Source: Dyadobacter sp. MSC1_007 (GTDB taxonomy: Bacteria > Bacteroidota > Bacteroidia > Cytophagales > Spirosomataceae). Taken from it: a stretch of DNA of 64,000 nucleotides. Made by a program: the position numbers and the translations under genes. Below the pieces are notes generated by a model. It made no database searches and was not told the origin of the DNA. It was given only the letters and a program-made list of their open reading frames with translations. Of the stretch, positions 44,323 through 53,600 are shown one piece after another. The stretch's first letter is position 1; every line of letters begins with the position of its first letter. The stretch spans positions 124,001 through 188,000 of the forward strand of contig NZ_JAMOZL010000003.1 of the NCBI RefSeq assembly GCF_023667495.1, given 5' to 3'.

Positions 44323-45729
44323 ATGACTATGAAAAAAATGTACAAGTTCTTGATTTCAAGAACGGCAGTGGTAGCATTAGCTGCTACCGTTACAATCGTT
44401 GGTTGCCAGGATGCTGGCATCGAAAATCAATCCGCCGTTACGCCCACACCTGAGGGAGCAGGCCTGCGAGTCAGCGCAGAAAGTGAATATGTCGATGGAG
44501 AACTGCTTGTTCAGTTTTCCGAAGGCACTTCTGAGGCCGTCAAACAAAAAGCTTTCGACAAGGTAAAAGGGCAGCCTATCGAAAAAATCCTTACCAAGGC
44601 GATGGAACGTGCCGGGAAAAAGGAAGGAGTTTTAGTCCTTAAAGTCAGTAAAAAGGTAATGGAAGCCATTGCGGACCTCAAAGCCTCGGAAGGAGTCGCG
44701 TTTGCAGAGCCCAACTTCGTGTACTATCACAATGCAACCTCTGCGGACACCTATTTCACCAATGGATCGCTGTGGGGAATGTATGGGCCGTCGACCTCGC
44801 CGGCTAGCCAATTTGGCAGTAATGCAGCTGCCGCATGGGCAGCCGGTAAAACGGGTTCTGCCTCTGTTTACATTGGGGTGATCGACGAAGGTATTCAGGC
44901 CACGCACCCTGATTTGGCAGGACAAATTTGGGTTAATCCCAGTGATCCTGTGAATGGTGTCGACAATGATGGAAACGGTCTGATCGATGATGTAAATGGC
45001 TGGGATTTTGCCAATAATGATGCATCGATCTATGACGGAGGAACCAAAGGTACGCTTGACGACCATGGAACTCACGTCTCGGGAACAATTGGCGGCAAGG
45101 CAAACAGCCAGGGTGTTGTGGGTGTTAACTGGAACGTGACGCTTATTTCAGCTAAATTTCTCGGACGCAGAGGCGGTACCACAGCCAATGCAGTTAAGGC
45201 AGTCGATTATCTGACGAACCTCAAAAGCCGCGGGATCAATGTCGTGGCCAGCAACAACTCATGGGGTGGAGGCGGCTATTCGCAAGCACTTTACGATGCG
45301 ATCAGCCGTGCCAATAATGCTGGGATTATGTTTATCGCAGCAGCTGGTAACGCTGGAACCAATAACGACGTTACCGCGAGCTACCCGGCCAATTACAACC
45401 TGCCGAATGTAATTTCGGTTGCGGCCATCGATAAAAATGGCGGACTTGCGAGCTTCTCGCAGTATGGCGCCACAACTGTCGACATCGGAGCGCCGGGCGT
45501 TGCAATCAACTCGACGACCGCATTTAACCTTTATTCGTCTTACAATGGCACTTCCATGGCTACGCCTCACGTAACGGGCGCGGTTGCGCTTTATGCATCC
45601 ACTCATCCAGGCGCGACGGTAGCACAGATCCGGAATGCAATATTGTCCAGCGCGGTCCCAACGCCATCACTGGCAGGAAAGACTGTCACCGGCGGAAGGC
45701 TGGATGTTAATGCAGCTTTGAGCAAATAG
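44323..45729 (+). CDS. S8 subtilisin-family serine protease lipoprotein
   Basis: 468 residues from the ATG at 44323, with a lipobox (ATVTIVGCQDA). A propeptide-like region (YVDGELLVQF ... GVAFAEPNFVYY, about 60-142) precedes the subtilase catalytic domain. The triad is Asp188 (GVIDEGI), His248 (DDHGTHVSG) and Ser411 (NGTSMATPHV), with the oxyanion Asn in AAGNAGTNND. Calcium-site-like VDNDGNGLIDD repeats lie near the Asp. Predicted to be a surface-anchored or secreted protease. Monocistronic, closed by a strong terminator. Confidence 0.95.
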   Translation: MTMKKMYKFLISRTAVVALAATVTIVGCQDAGIENQSAVTPTPEGAGLRVSAESEYVDGELLVQFSEGTSEAVKQKAFDKVKGQPIEKILTKAMERAGKKEGVLVLKVSKKVMEAIADLKASEGVAFAEPNFVYYHNATSADTYFTNGSLWGMYGPSTSPASQFGSNAAAAWAAGKTGSASVYIGVIDEGIQATHPDLAGQIWVNPSDPVNGVDNDGNGLIDDVNGWDFANNDASIYDGGTKGTLDDHGTHVSGTIGGKANSQGVVGVNWNVTLISAKFLGRRGGTTANAVKAVDYLTNLKSRGINVVASNNSWGGGGYSQALYDAISRANNAGIMFIAAAGNAGTNNDVTASYPANYNLPNVISVAAIDKNGGLASFSQYGATTVDIGAPGVAINSTTAFNLYSSYNGTSMATPHVTGAVALYASTHPGATVAQIRNAILSSAVPTPSLAGKTVTGGRLDVNAALSK

Positions 45730-45750
45730 AAGTTAGAAGCAGTTTTGAAG

Positions 45751-45784
45751 AGCGGAGGCACCATCAAGTGGCTCCGCTTTTTTG
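45751..45784 (+). terminator. Intrinsic terminator of the subtilase gene
   Basis: AGCGGAG pairs with CTCCGCT around GCACCATCAAGTGG, followed by TTTTTT, 22 bp after the stop codon. Confidence 0.9.
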
Positions 45785-45852
45785 GGTTTTGGGGTGAAAG
45801 CGGCAGCAGGCCATAGACCTAGCGAGGCACGAGATTTCGCGCTCGTCTGACT

Positions 45853-46251
45853 TCATTTAACCCAATTTTCCAGTACTATTTCATCTATTCGTTCGAGATG
45901 CTTTGAATTATTGGTCACCATTGTGAGGTGATGCGTGACGGCAGTAACGCCAATCAACAAGTCGAAATCGTCGAGGGGTGTTCCTGTCTTTTGCAATCGG
46001 GCTTTCTCCTTTGCAAACAAATCAAGAGAATGAAAAATGGGTAATATCTGTACGCCAGTCAAAAAAGTACGTAATACTCTCAGGTTTTGTTCGCGCCTTT
46101 CACTTTTCTCAACACCAAATTTAAGTTCGGCAAGAGTTATTTCAGATATATAACATTGCTCGGGTATGAGGGAGTCGAATCGGTTTTGCAGATCGAACTT
46201 ACCTTTCATAAAGTAAATGGCAATGTCCGTATCAATCAAATATTCCTTCAA
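45853..46251 (-). CDS. vapC: PIN-domain ribonuclease toxin, VapC type
   Basis: 132 residues with the PIN acidic residues: Asp7/Asp9 in LIDTDIAIYF, Glu42 in SEITLAELKFGV, and Asp95/Asp97 in TPLDDFDLLIG; a TNNSKHLERI segment replaces the fourth site. VapC toxins cut specific RNAs, often initiator tRNA or 23S rRNA. The start overlaps the end of the small upstream gene by 4 bases, the usual antitoxin-toxin order. Confidence 0.92.
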   Translation of the reverse strand: MKEYLIDTDIAIYFMKGKFDLQNRFDSLIPEQCYISEITLAELKFGVEKSERREQNLRVLRTFLTGVQILPIFHSLDLFAKEKARLQKTGTPLDDFDLLIGVTAVTHHLTMVTNNSKHLERIDEIVLENWVK

Positions 46252-46493
46252 AGTGGCTCGATTTGGCGTGTTGATACTCTGCTGTCCCGGATTTCAGCAA
46301 TGATTTCTTCGGCTGATTTCTCAGAAATGAATGCACCAAAAGACTCGCGGAAAGCTGATTTTTTCTTTTGCGAGTCAATTTCGGCTGATGCAGCAAGCTT
46401 CGATATCAGATCCAGCTTGTCAGCCGAATTCAGATTATCCAAAAGCGATGCATAGGCATCTACAAGGGTAGTATTTCTTTTCGCAGGACTCAT
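46248..46493 (-). CDS. vapB: Antitoxin partner of VapC
   Basis: 81 residues: a helical N-terminus (TLVDAYASLLDNLNSADKLDLISKLAASAEI), a basic linker and FGAFISEKSAEEIIAEIRDSRVSTRQIEPL, which resembles the C-terminal toxin-wrapping part of many PIN antitoxins. No clear DNA-binding fold is seen. Assignment rests on size, position and the 4-base overlap with vapC. A structured leader lies just upstream. Confidence 0.8.
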   Translation of the reverse strand: MSPAKRNTTLVDAYASLLDNLNSADKLDLISKLAASAEIDSQKKKSAFRESFGAFISEKSAEEIIAEIRDSRVSTRQIEPL

Positions 46494-46509
46494 ATAGTAT
46501 CGAATTTAC

Positions 46510-46610
46510 AAAAAAATGCCCGTAAATACACTAGGAGGGATACCCCTCCACGACACGAGGCCGACCTTCATGTACAACGGGCATTTGAACAAGTATGGAA
46601 TGCAAAGGTA
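46510..46610 (-). ncRNA. Candidate small RNA or attenuator leader ahead of vapBC
   Basis: On the reverse strand a perfect -7 box TACCTTTG (46610-46603; no good -33 box seen) is followed by about 85 bases that end in an intrinsic terminator. AAATGCCCGT (46586-46577) pairs with ACGGGCATTT (46523-46514), which runs into seven T. A second stem GGAGGG/CCCTCC lies inside the loop. The end falls 17 bp before the vapB start codon. A 17-codon frame (46584-46531, MPVVHEGRPRVVEGYPS) fills the loop. This could be a free small RNA or a leader with translation-coupled attenuation. No Rfam family is recognised. Confidence 0.5.
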
Positions 46611-46909
46611 AGTCTTGAAAATGACTCGTTAAGCTTTGCTTGATAACCCAAACCAGCCGCTTGCACATTAGGTGGTATTCTCGCATGATTCTGCTTTGTA
46701 ATTACCGGCGGGCGATGTAAGTTTACCTCGTCCAGTTGTTAAACAAGTCACCGTATCATCCTTACTCGCAATCATAATGGTTGCCAATGGATACTATGTA
46801 ATGAACGGTGCCGTAACTACCGTAATGGGATGATACCATTGCCTTGTTTGGCTGGACGCGGCAAGTGCGGCACCGTTTGTTTGCTGCATTCATCATCAAT
46901 CCGATCGAT
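46611..46909. other. Intergenic stretch with no supported gene
   Basis: About 300 bases between the small-RNA candidate and the next gene. A 35-codon frame on the reverse strand (46775-46668, beginning MIASKDDTVTCL) has no recognised similarity. No tRNA, hairpin array or clear promoter is seen. Confidence 0.5.
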
Positions 46910-47161
46910 ATGCAAAGCGAATTTCATCAGCAGCGCCGCGAAAATGCGGCATTCTCATTGCTCAAAGATTTTCTGAATGACGACGTTGACCTTGTGGAAT
47001 TGGAGCACGTTTTGAACGATATGCTCATCCATTATCTGCGGCCCGCGGTAGAATGGAACATTTCACGCGAACACGCATTATATGCGATCGATAACAGCGA
47101 AGTGTTGATGAGGTTATTGCGGAAGATGCGGGAGTTTGGGGTGAGGGAGGAGATAATCTGA
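46910..47161 (+). CDS. Small hypothetical protein
   Basis: 83 residues from the ATG at 46910: FHQQRRENAAFSLLKDFLNDDVDLVELEHVLNDMLI followed by HYLRPAVEWNISREHALYAIDNSEVLMRLLRKMREFGVREEII. It is mostly helical and balanced in charge. No family is recognised. It lies alone on the + strand among toxin-antitoxin genes. The composition looks coding, but a chance frame cannot be excluded. Confidence 0.5.
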   Translation: MQSEFHQQRRENAAFSLLKDFLNDDVDLVELEHVLNDMLIHYLRPAVEWNISREHALYAIDNSEVLMRLLRKMREFGVREEII

Positions 47162-47180
47162 TAACCTTTTGAACAGCGAG

Positions 47181-47330
47181 CTACCAGCCCTTCGGAAGAC
47201 CAACTCTTTTTAAAATTTCATTGGCCTCCTTAGCCTTTTTGACAAAAATAGGCTCATCGGCATATCGATCCGAAAGATTCGGATCGATCTTATAGCTTTT
47301 TGGGAGTTTTTTGTTTAGCGTCGTTTTCAT
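47181..47330 (-). CDS. Small partner protein of the DUF6934 gene
   Basis: 49 residues from the ATG at 47330 (MKTTLNKKLPKSYKIDPNLS), ending KKAKEANEILKRVGLPKGW. Short, basic, with no known domain. It follows the DUF6934 gene by 10 bases. A reading from 47372 would extend it into the upstream gene. The small-plus-midsize pair resembles an antitoxin-toxin or effector-partner module; this is inference. Confidence 0.6.
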   Translation of the reverse strand: MKTTLNKKLPKSYKIDPNLSDRYADEPIFVKKAKEANEILKRVGLPKGW

Positions 47331-47340
47331 GATATCTAAT

Positions 47341-47784
47341 TTAACGTTTTTTCTTGATAAGAAACGCATCATACTGAATGCCCTTTCTGAAATTTTGCCA
47401 TTTGCTGTCGAGAAGTCCTTCTATTGTGAAGTCCATTTCAATGGATGATAAATGGCGCGCAATCCCAATGCGATATAGTCTTGTGCGTGCTTTGGTACTA
47501 CCTTTAATGAATATTTTGGCATTCGGATAGTGATTTATGAACGTGTAAAGAGTCATCGCAACTGTTGCAAGGACTTTTTGGGTATCTCCATTATCCGTAA
47601 TTGCCAGATCATCCAGATCTCCTGTAACCGGGTGCTCATCCCCGAATCCAAGATTGTAAAAATCATCAAAATCGAGGTCATAATATCGCACTACTTTAAC
47701 AAAGCTTCCTTTGAAGCCAATGCTGGTGAATTTGTACAGTTTAAAGTCGTTTGAAATAGTTACATCAGTGTATTTGTCCAGCAT
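47341..47784 (-). CDS. DUF6934 family protein
   Basis: 147 residues: LYKFTSIGFKGSFVKVVRYYDLD, then YNLGFGDEHPVTGDLDDLAITDNGDTQKVLATVAMTLYTFINHYPNAKIFIKGSTKARTRLYRIGIARHL. The GDTQKVLATVA and KGSTKARTRLYRIGI blocks are the family signature as I know it. The family is common in Bacteroidota, has no assigned function, and is often followed by a short protein as here. Its location in a toxin-antitoxin-rich stretch is suggestive. A TAATTTTG box lies at 47829-47822, about 40 bp upstream. Confidence 0.75.
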   Translation of the reverse strand: MLDKYTDVTISNDFKLYKFTSIGFKGSFVKVVRYYDLDFDDFYNLGFGDEHPVTGDLDDLAITDNGDTQKVLATVAMTLYTFINHYPNAKIFIKGSTKARTRLYRIGIARHLSSIEMDFTIEGLLDSKWQNFRKGIQYDAFLIKKKR

Positions 47785-47821
47785 GAAGATGACGTGTAGG
47801 ATATCAATTTCAGATTTGTTC

Positions 47822-47829
47822 CAAAATTA
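47822..47829 (-). promoter_or_regulatory. Possible -7 box TAATTTTG for the DUF6934 pair
   Basis: A perfect TAnnTTTG match on the reverse strand, placing the transcript start about 30 bases before the DUF6934 start codon. A good -33 TTTG is not seen at the expected distance. Confidence 0.4.
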
Positions 47830-47900
47830 GATAATCATTTGCCGGGTTAGCTGATTGTAATTTGTTGGTTGAAAATTCGCGTTAGCCGATGGATAATTGC

Positions 47901-49472
47901 CTATTTACGCAATACCAAAGTCACCATCCCACGCGATGGAACCTTCACGCCATCCTTCAAATTACCAACTTTCTCCCGCTTCATATTAACCCCTGTTTCT
48001 CCGGTAGTCAAAAACATATCCGCCCCGCTTTTCACGCGGAACCCGCTGATTTCTGGTTTTAAAACCCGCTCTTCATTTCCATAATTAATAACGACGAGCA
48101 CCATTTGTTTTTCATTCGCATAGGCGGTAACCATCAAATCCTGAGCGATTTGTTCTTTGGTGAGCTGGTCGTTTCGGGTGATGTTTAGCCGATGCATTCC
48201 TGGGCGGATAAAGCGGCTATAATGGCCGAGTGCCCAGAGGTTTTTGGTGGCTGTGACGGTGCCATCTGTGTATTCCTTGTTTGCGGGTTTGAGGGCGATG
48301 AGGTAGTAGCGGGTGTCGAAATCGGGGTTGCCTGGCTCCCAGCTGTTCCAGAGTTGCCAGGCTGATGCATTGCCGTAAGCAAGATCGTCGTGGATTACTT
48401 TGGAAAGAAACAGTGCACAGTCGATGGCGGGAATGCGGCCGGTTTTGCCTTCGCGGTAACCGTCGGCGAGCATCGAATATTCGGTTTGCCAGAACGTGAC
48501 GCCATACTTGCAGGTGGTGTCTGCCACATGTTTGCGGATGGCAATGCGGGCGCTGTCGCCTTTGTCGGTGAAGTAGCTGTGACCGCCGATGAGTTTGGGC
48601 AGGGTTTTCAAATTACCCACAAAATCACGACTGCCGGGTTTGAAGAAGGCTTGCGTTTGTTGGGTAGCGTTACCGTTTTTGCCGTAGAGGAAATCGAGTT
48701 GGGCGGCTTCGGTGAGTAAGATTTTGGACTTTGAATTGGTCAAGGTTAATGTGCTGTCGAGGGCTTTGGTTATGCGGGCGATTTCATCGTTTCGCCAGGG
48801 GCTGCCTTCCTGCTTGGCGCCCTGTCCGGGAGCGTGGTACCAGTCCCATTGCGGCTCATTAACCGGACTGATGTAGTTGAAATGCAAGCCTTCTTTATCA
48901 AAATGATCCAGGACCGTAGCTAGAAAACGAGCGTAGTCGCCGTATTTTTCGGGTTTTAGGTTCGAAACATAATCTTTATCAGTTTTGTAACCCAGCCCAT
49001 TTTTAGTAAACTGAACCGGCGGCGTGTTGGAGAAAGCGATCAGATTTTCGACTCCATATTGCTGCGCTTTTTTGGTAAACCAGAGATAACCATCCTGCTT
49101 GGTCCAGTCGTAAGTGCCGTCGGGCCGGAGAAAGCATTCAACCCGTTTGCGGAAATCGGTGATACCGCTGCTATCGCCTTGCTCGGCTGTGCCGCCGCCG
49201 ATATTGAACCGCCAGGCCGACAACCCAATGCCTTTTGGGCTGCCATCGGCATTCATTTCCTTACTGAAAAGCCATTCCGCAAGTTGCTCGCGATTGTGCG
49301 AGGGCCAGTTTTTACCAATACCCTCAGAAAACCAAGCACCGGCAGCGCCAAAATTATCTATACGCTGGGCCCGGTCGTTCGCATTGATTTTGATGACCAG
49401 CTCGCGATTCTTCTGAGCAGATGCAAGCCCAGGAATTAGCAAAAGGAGCGTCAAAGATAAAATTCGAAGCAT
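47901..49472 (-). CDS. Glycoside hydrolase family 30 enzyme
   Basis: 523 residues with a signal peptide (1-19, ending ASAQ). The (beta/alpha)8 barrel begins at IDNFGAAGAWFSEGIGKNW; the acid/base is Glu206 in SPVNEPQWDWYH and the nucleophile Glu331 in FWQTEYSML. A beta-sandwich follows (LWALGHYSRFIRPGMHRL to the C-terminus). The RFNIGGGTAEQG stretch recalls GH30 beta-1,6-galactanases and glucanases. It follows the NRAMP-like gene by 11 bp, so it may share a transcript with the 5-oxoprolinase although the functions seem unrelated. Confidence 0.88.
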   Translation of the reverse strand: MLRILSLTLLLLIPGLASAQKNRELVIKINANDRAQRIDNFGAAGAWFSEGIGKNWPSHNREQLAEWLFSKEMNADGSPKGIGLSAWRFNIGGGTAEQGDSSGITDFRKRVECFLRPDGTYDWTKQDGYLWFTKKAQQYGVENLIAFSNTPPVQFTKNGLGYKTDKDYVSNLKPEKYGDYARFLATVLDHFDKEGLHFNYISPVNEPQWDWYHAPGQGAKQEGSPWRNDEIARITKALDSTLTLTNSKSKILLTEAAQLDFLYGKNGNATQQTQAFFKPGSRDFVGNLKTLPKLIGGHSYFTDKGDSARIAIRKHVADTTCKYGVTFWQTEYSMLADGYREGKTGRIPAIDCALFLSKVIHDDLAYGNASAWQLWNSWEPGNPDFDTRYYLIALKPANKEYTDGTVTATKNLWALGHYSRFIRPGMHRLNITRNDQLTKEQIAQDLMVTAYANEKQMVLVVINYGNEERVLKPEISGFRVKSGADMFLTTGETGVNMKREKVGNLKDGVKVPSRGMVTLVLRK

Positions 49473-49483
49473 TTTTTAGTGTA

Positions 49484-50638
49484 TTAAAATAAATTTAAAC
49501 CTAAACTCAACAGGATCACAACCACTGCCCAGCCTGCGATTTGCAGCCCCAAAGGATGCCGGTACCCGCCCATTAAACGCGCTTTTCTGCTTGCAAGCAG
49601 TAGGATTGCCAATGCCACGGGCAATACGAACCCATTTAAAGTACCTACAAAAACGAGCACTTTTACCGGTCTGCCTACGAGCAGGAAAATGACGGTGGAA
49701 ATGAGAATGAATACGATGGTTAAATAGGAATGGTGTTTTTCAAGAAACGGATGAAACGTTCTCAGGAACGAAATGGAAGTGTATGCCGCTCCCACAACCG
49801 AAGTAATGGCCGCCGCCCAGATCATGAGTCCGAACAGCTGCCTACCCAACTGCCCGGCGGCATTTTCGAAAACGGAAGCGGCCGGATTTTCAGGATTAAT
49901 CTGCGCTCCGGCCAGGATAATGCCTAATGTCGCCAGAAACAGCAAGTAGCGGATGATAGCGGTGATAAGGATGCCAGTAGAAGCACCCCGGTTTACTTCC
50001 GGTAACGCAGCCTCACCTTTTAGCCCCGAGTCGAGCAGGCGGTGTGTGCCCGCAAATGATATATACCCGCCCACGGTCCCGCCTACGAGGGTGAGCGTGG
50101 CCACGGCATCGAATTTCTCAGGTAAAAACGTATGACTAAGCGCGCTGGCAAGTGGTGGATGCGATGTGAAAGCGACATAGAGGATCAACGTGATCATTAC
50201 AAAACCTAAAATTTTGGCAAAACCATCCATTGCCTTACCGGCTTCTTTGAACAGAAAAATTCCAATCGCGAGCCCAGCACTACCCACAGCCCCGACTTTC
50301 ACTGAAATACCCGTCATTGCCTCAATGCCCAATCCAGCCCCGGCCACATTACCTATATTGAATGCAAGACCGCCGATGACGATGAGAAATGCCAACAGGT
50401 AACCCAGACCGGGCAATAATTCATTGGCAAGGTCTTGTGCACGCTTGCCCGAAACGGTAATGATCTGCCAGATATTGAACTGGACACAAAGGTCGATGAC
50501 GATCGAGAGCAGGATGACAAAGCCAAAGCTCGCGGCCAGTTTTTCGGTAAAAACGGTCGTTTGCGTCAGGAAGCCGGGGCCTACCGCGGAGGTAGCCATC
50601 AGGAATGCCGCGCCTAGAAGGGCGTTTTTGTTTTTCAT
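49484..50638 (-). CDS. NRAMP-related permease lacking the metal-binding motif
   Basis: 384 residues with about 11 membrane helices in the NRAMP/APC fold. The TM1 motif DPGN of metal-carrying NRAMPs is replaced by GPGFLTQTTVFTE, and the TM6 MPHN-type motif by GGTVGGYISFAGTHR, so manganese or iron transport is unlikely. This matches the YcsG-like subgroup encoded next to 5-oxoprolinase genes in other bacteria. Here it starts 12 bp after the stop of a fused 5-oxoprolinase gene, so 5-oxoproline uptake is the natural hypothesis. Confidence 0.85.
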   Translation of the reverse strand: MKNKNALLGAAFLMATSAVGPGFLTQTTVFTEKLAASFGFVILLSIVIDLCVQFNIWQIITVSGKRAQDLANELLPGLGYLLAFLIVIGGLAFNIGNVAGAGLGIEAMTGISVKVGAVGSAGLAIGIFLFKEAGKAMDGFAKILGFVMITLILYVAFTSHPPLASALSHTFLPEKFDAVATLTLVGGTVGGYISFAGTHRLLDSGLKGEAALPEVNRGASTGILITAIIRYLLFLATLGIILAGAQINPENPAASVFENAAGQLGRQLFGLMIWAAAITSVVGAAYTSISFLRTFHPFLEKHHSYLTIVFILISTVIFLLVGRPVKVLVFVGTLNGFVLPVALAILLLASRKARLMGGYRHPLGLQIAGWAVVVILLSLGLNLF

Positions 50639-50650
50639 CTTCGTGGCATA

Positions 50651-53600
50651 TTAAATTAAGCCATAACCGCCGCCACCGGGAGTTTCAATAGTCAAAACAT
50701 CCCCATCATTTATTTTCAAACTACAAATTCCAGGTAGTTCACGATTCAAACCATTTGAAAAAAGCGAATGACGCCCGCAAAGCCCCTCCTGGCCACCAGC
50801 CATTCCATAAGGCGCATAACGGCGGTGCTGCCCGAGCAGCGTTACCTGCAATGGCGCCAGGAATTCCAGTTTCCGGACAATCCCATCACCACCTTTCCAC
50901 GCTCCCAATCCGCCGGAGCCTTTGCGAATACCGAATTCGAGCAACCGCACCGGGCATTTTCGCTCCAATTGTTCGGGATCGGTAATGCGGGTGTTGGTCA
51001 TGTGCTGATGCACCGCCGACCTTCCGTCAAAGCCATTACCAGCTCCAACGCCGCCGCCGATGGTTTCATAATAGCCGAATGCATCGTTGCCGAAAAGGAA
51101 ATTGTTCATCGTTCCCTGGCTGCACGCGGCCAGTCCAAATGCCTTCAGAAGCGTATCCACCAGCCTTTGGCTCACCTCGGTATTGCCGCCCACAACAGCC
51201 GGACATTGCATAGGATCGTCCGAAAAGTTAGGATGAAGGAAGCTGTTTTCCGGCAGCTTGATCTCCACATTTTGCATTAACCCATCGTTCAGAGGGATTT
51301 CCTGATTTACCAAAAGCCTCAAAACATATAATATAGCGCTGTAAAGGATCGAAATGTTGGCATTAAGGTTGTTTGGATGGACAGCCGACGTTCCTGTAAA
51401 GTCGAATAGCTGCTTTTCCGGTGTTATCGTGATTTTAACCTGAATGCGATGCCCATCATCCAGGAACTCCGTTGCTTGGAAAACATGGTTTTGCAGCGAG
51501 AGGAGGGCTTTTTTTAGCTGAATAATAGCCGTCTCTTTCAGTAATCTCATGTATTTCCTTACCTCCGAAAGCCCATGATTTTCGACCAGTTTCAAGAGCT
51601 GGGAGCTACCTTTTTTCAATGCGGACAATGCAGCAATGATATCGGCCTCATTGGAAAGGAAGGAGCGGGTAGGATAGGGGCCGTTTGTAAACAATTCCCG
51701 CAATTCCTGCCATTGAAATACACCATTTTTAACCAGGTAACGAGGCGCGATGACTACGCCTTCTTCGGCCAGACAAACCGCGTCCGGCGGCATGGAGCCA
51801 GGCGTTTTGCCTCCCACTTCCGCATGATGCGCGCGGTTGATGACGTAACCAACAAGTGTTTGTTCATCGGAAAATACACCGGACAGCAGTGTAATATCAG
51901 GCAAATGCGAGCCGCCATATTTCGGGTGATTGGTGATCACGACATCCCCTGGGCCGATTTCAATTGCCGCCTTCACCAACCGCCCGCATATGCCCATACT
52001 GCCCAAATGCACCGGAATATGTTGCGCATTCACGAGCAGTTCGCCGTCGGCGTCGAGCAATGCGCAAGAGAAATCAAGCCGTTCTTTGACATTTACCGAA
52101 AAAGCCGTTCGTTGCAGTTGTACGCCCATCTCTTCGGCAATAGCTTTGAAACGGTTGGTAAACAGTTGTAGTGCAACTTCCTCACTATGACCTTCCTCAA
52201 CAACTTGGCCGGTTGCAGTTTTAAATGCAATAGCATCCTTATCTTTCTGAATTACGAGCTTCCAACCTGCCGGAATGTAGGCGGTTGATGTATTATTGAG
52301 CAAAACAGCAGGCCCATCGAATTCATCGCCGGGATTTAGTGCGTCCCAATCGAATACTGCCGCCTCCGCTGCGGCTTTTTCGCCAGTCAGGGGTGATATT
52401 GTACGCGCCGAAGTCGCTTTATTGCCTTCAACTAAGATATCCTGCAATGCAACCGGCTCGCTCCGCTCCTGGATTTTCAGTTTAATACTTTCAAGTTCGA
52501 CAACTGCATTGACCGGAAAATAGCCAAATTGGATGCGGTATGCATCCTCGAAAGAAAACAGTGTTTCCAGGCCCTGATAAGCGATTTCAATGGTATTTTC
52601 CTGTCCGGCAAATCGGAGGTAGACATAGGAGAAGACAATCTCAAATGCCTGAATGCCTTGTGTGGCAAGTGATGCGGCTGCGAGGTCCGTCAGGTCTTTT
52701 TGCCAACTGGTAATTCGGGATTCGACCTCTACCCAGGGAAGCAGAACCTGCCTGGAAACAATGGTGCTCACGAGCGCCTCGCCGATACCTGCCGCACTGA
52801 ACAGACCTGCGTCATAGGGAATGAGAACGGTGTTTATATCGAGCAAGTCGGCTAGTTGGCAGCTGTGTAAGCCACCCGCTCCGCCGAATGTTACGAGAGC
52901 GAATTCGGTGGGGTTAATACCTTTTTCAACCGAAATTTTCCGGATCGCATCGGCCATTTTCTCGTTGGCAATGCGTTCAAGACCGGTAAGAATCTCATGT
53001 TGGCCGAGGAAGTTGCCGGTTTGTTCCTGAATGGAGAGTCGAAGCGCTTCTAGCTTTTGCAAAGCAGCGTCGGGATTCACCGGAATGCCAAATTTGGCGG
53101 TATCTAATTTGCCCAATAAAAGGTTGATATCTGTGACCGTCAATGGGCCGCCTGCGCCGTAGCAGGCCGGACCTGGTGATGCGCCCGCGCTTTCCGGGCC
53201 AACTTGCAACGAAAAGCCATCGAACCAGCAAACGGAACCACCGCCAGCGGCCACGGTTTCAATAGCCAATGTAGGATTGTGAAATTCGATGCCGTCGATT
53301 TCGGTGATGTATTTCAACTCCGGTTGCCCGTCAATCAGCGCCGTGTCGGTACTGGTCCCTCCCATATCGAATGTAATCGCTTTGGCATAACCAAGCTTTT
53401 TAGCAAAGTTGGTGGCCGCAACCATCCCTCCTGCGGGGCCGCTGAGCAGACTGTCTTTGGCACGAAATCCGCTTACTTCGGCCAGGCTGCCCGTGCTGGT
53501 CATGATCTGTAAACTGCCCGTCGGCAATGCATTGGCTATATTCGTCAGATATTGGTCGAGGATTGGATCCAGGTAAGCGTTGACTACTGCGGTTTGGGTT

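Noticed and set aside
49484..50638. Annotation as manganese transporter MntH
   Set aside because: The metal-coordinating DPGN and MPHN-type motifs are missing, and the gene is linked to 5-oxoprolinase.
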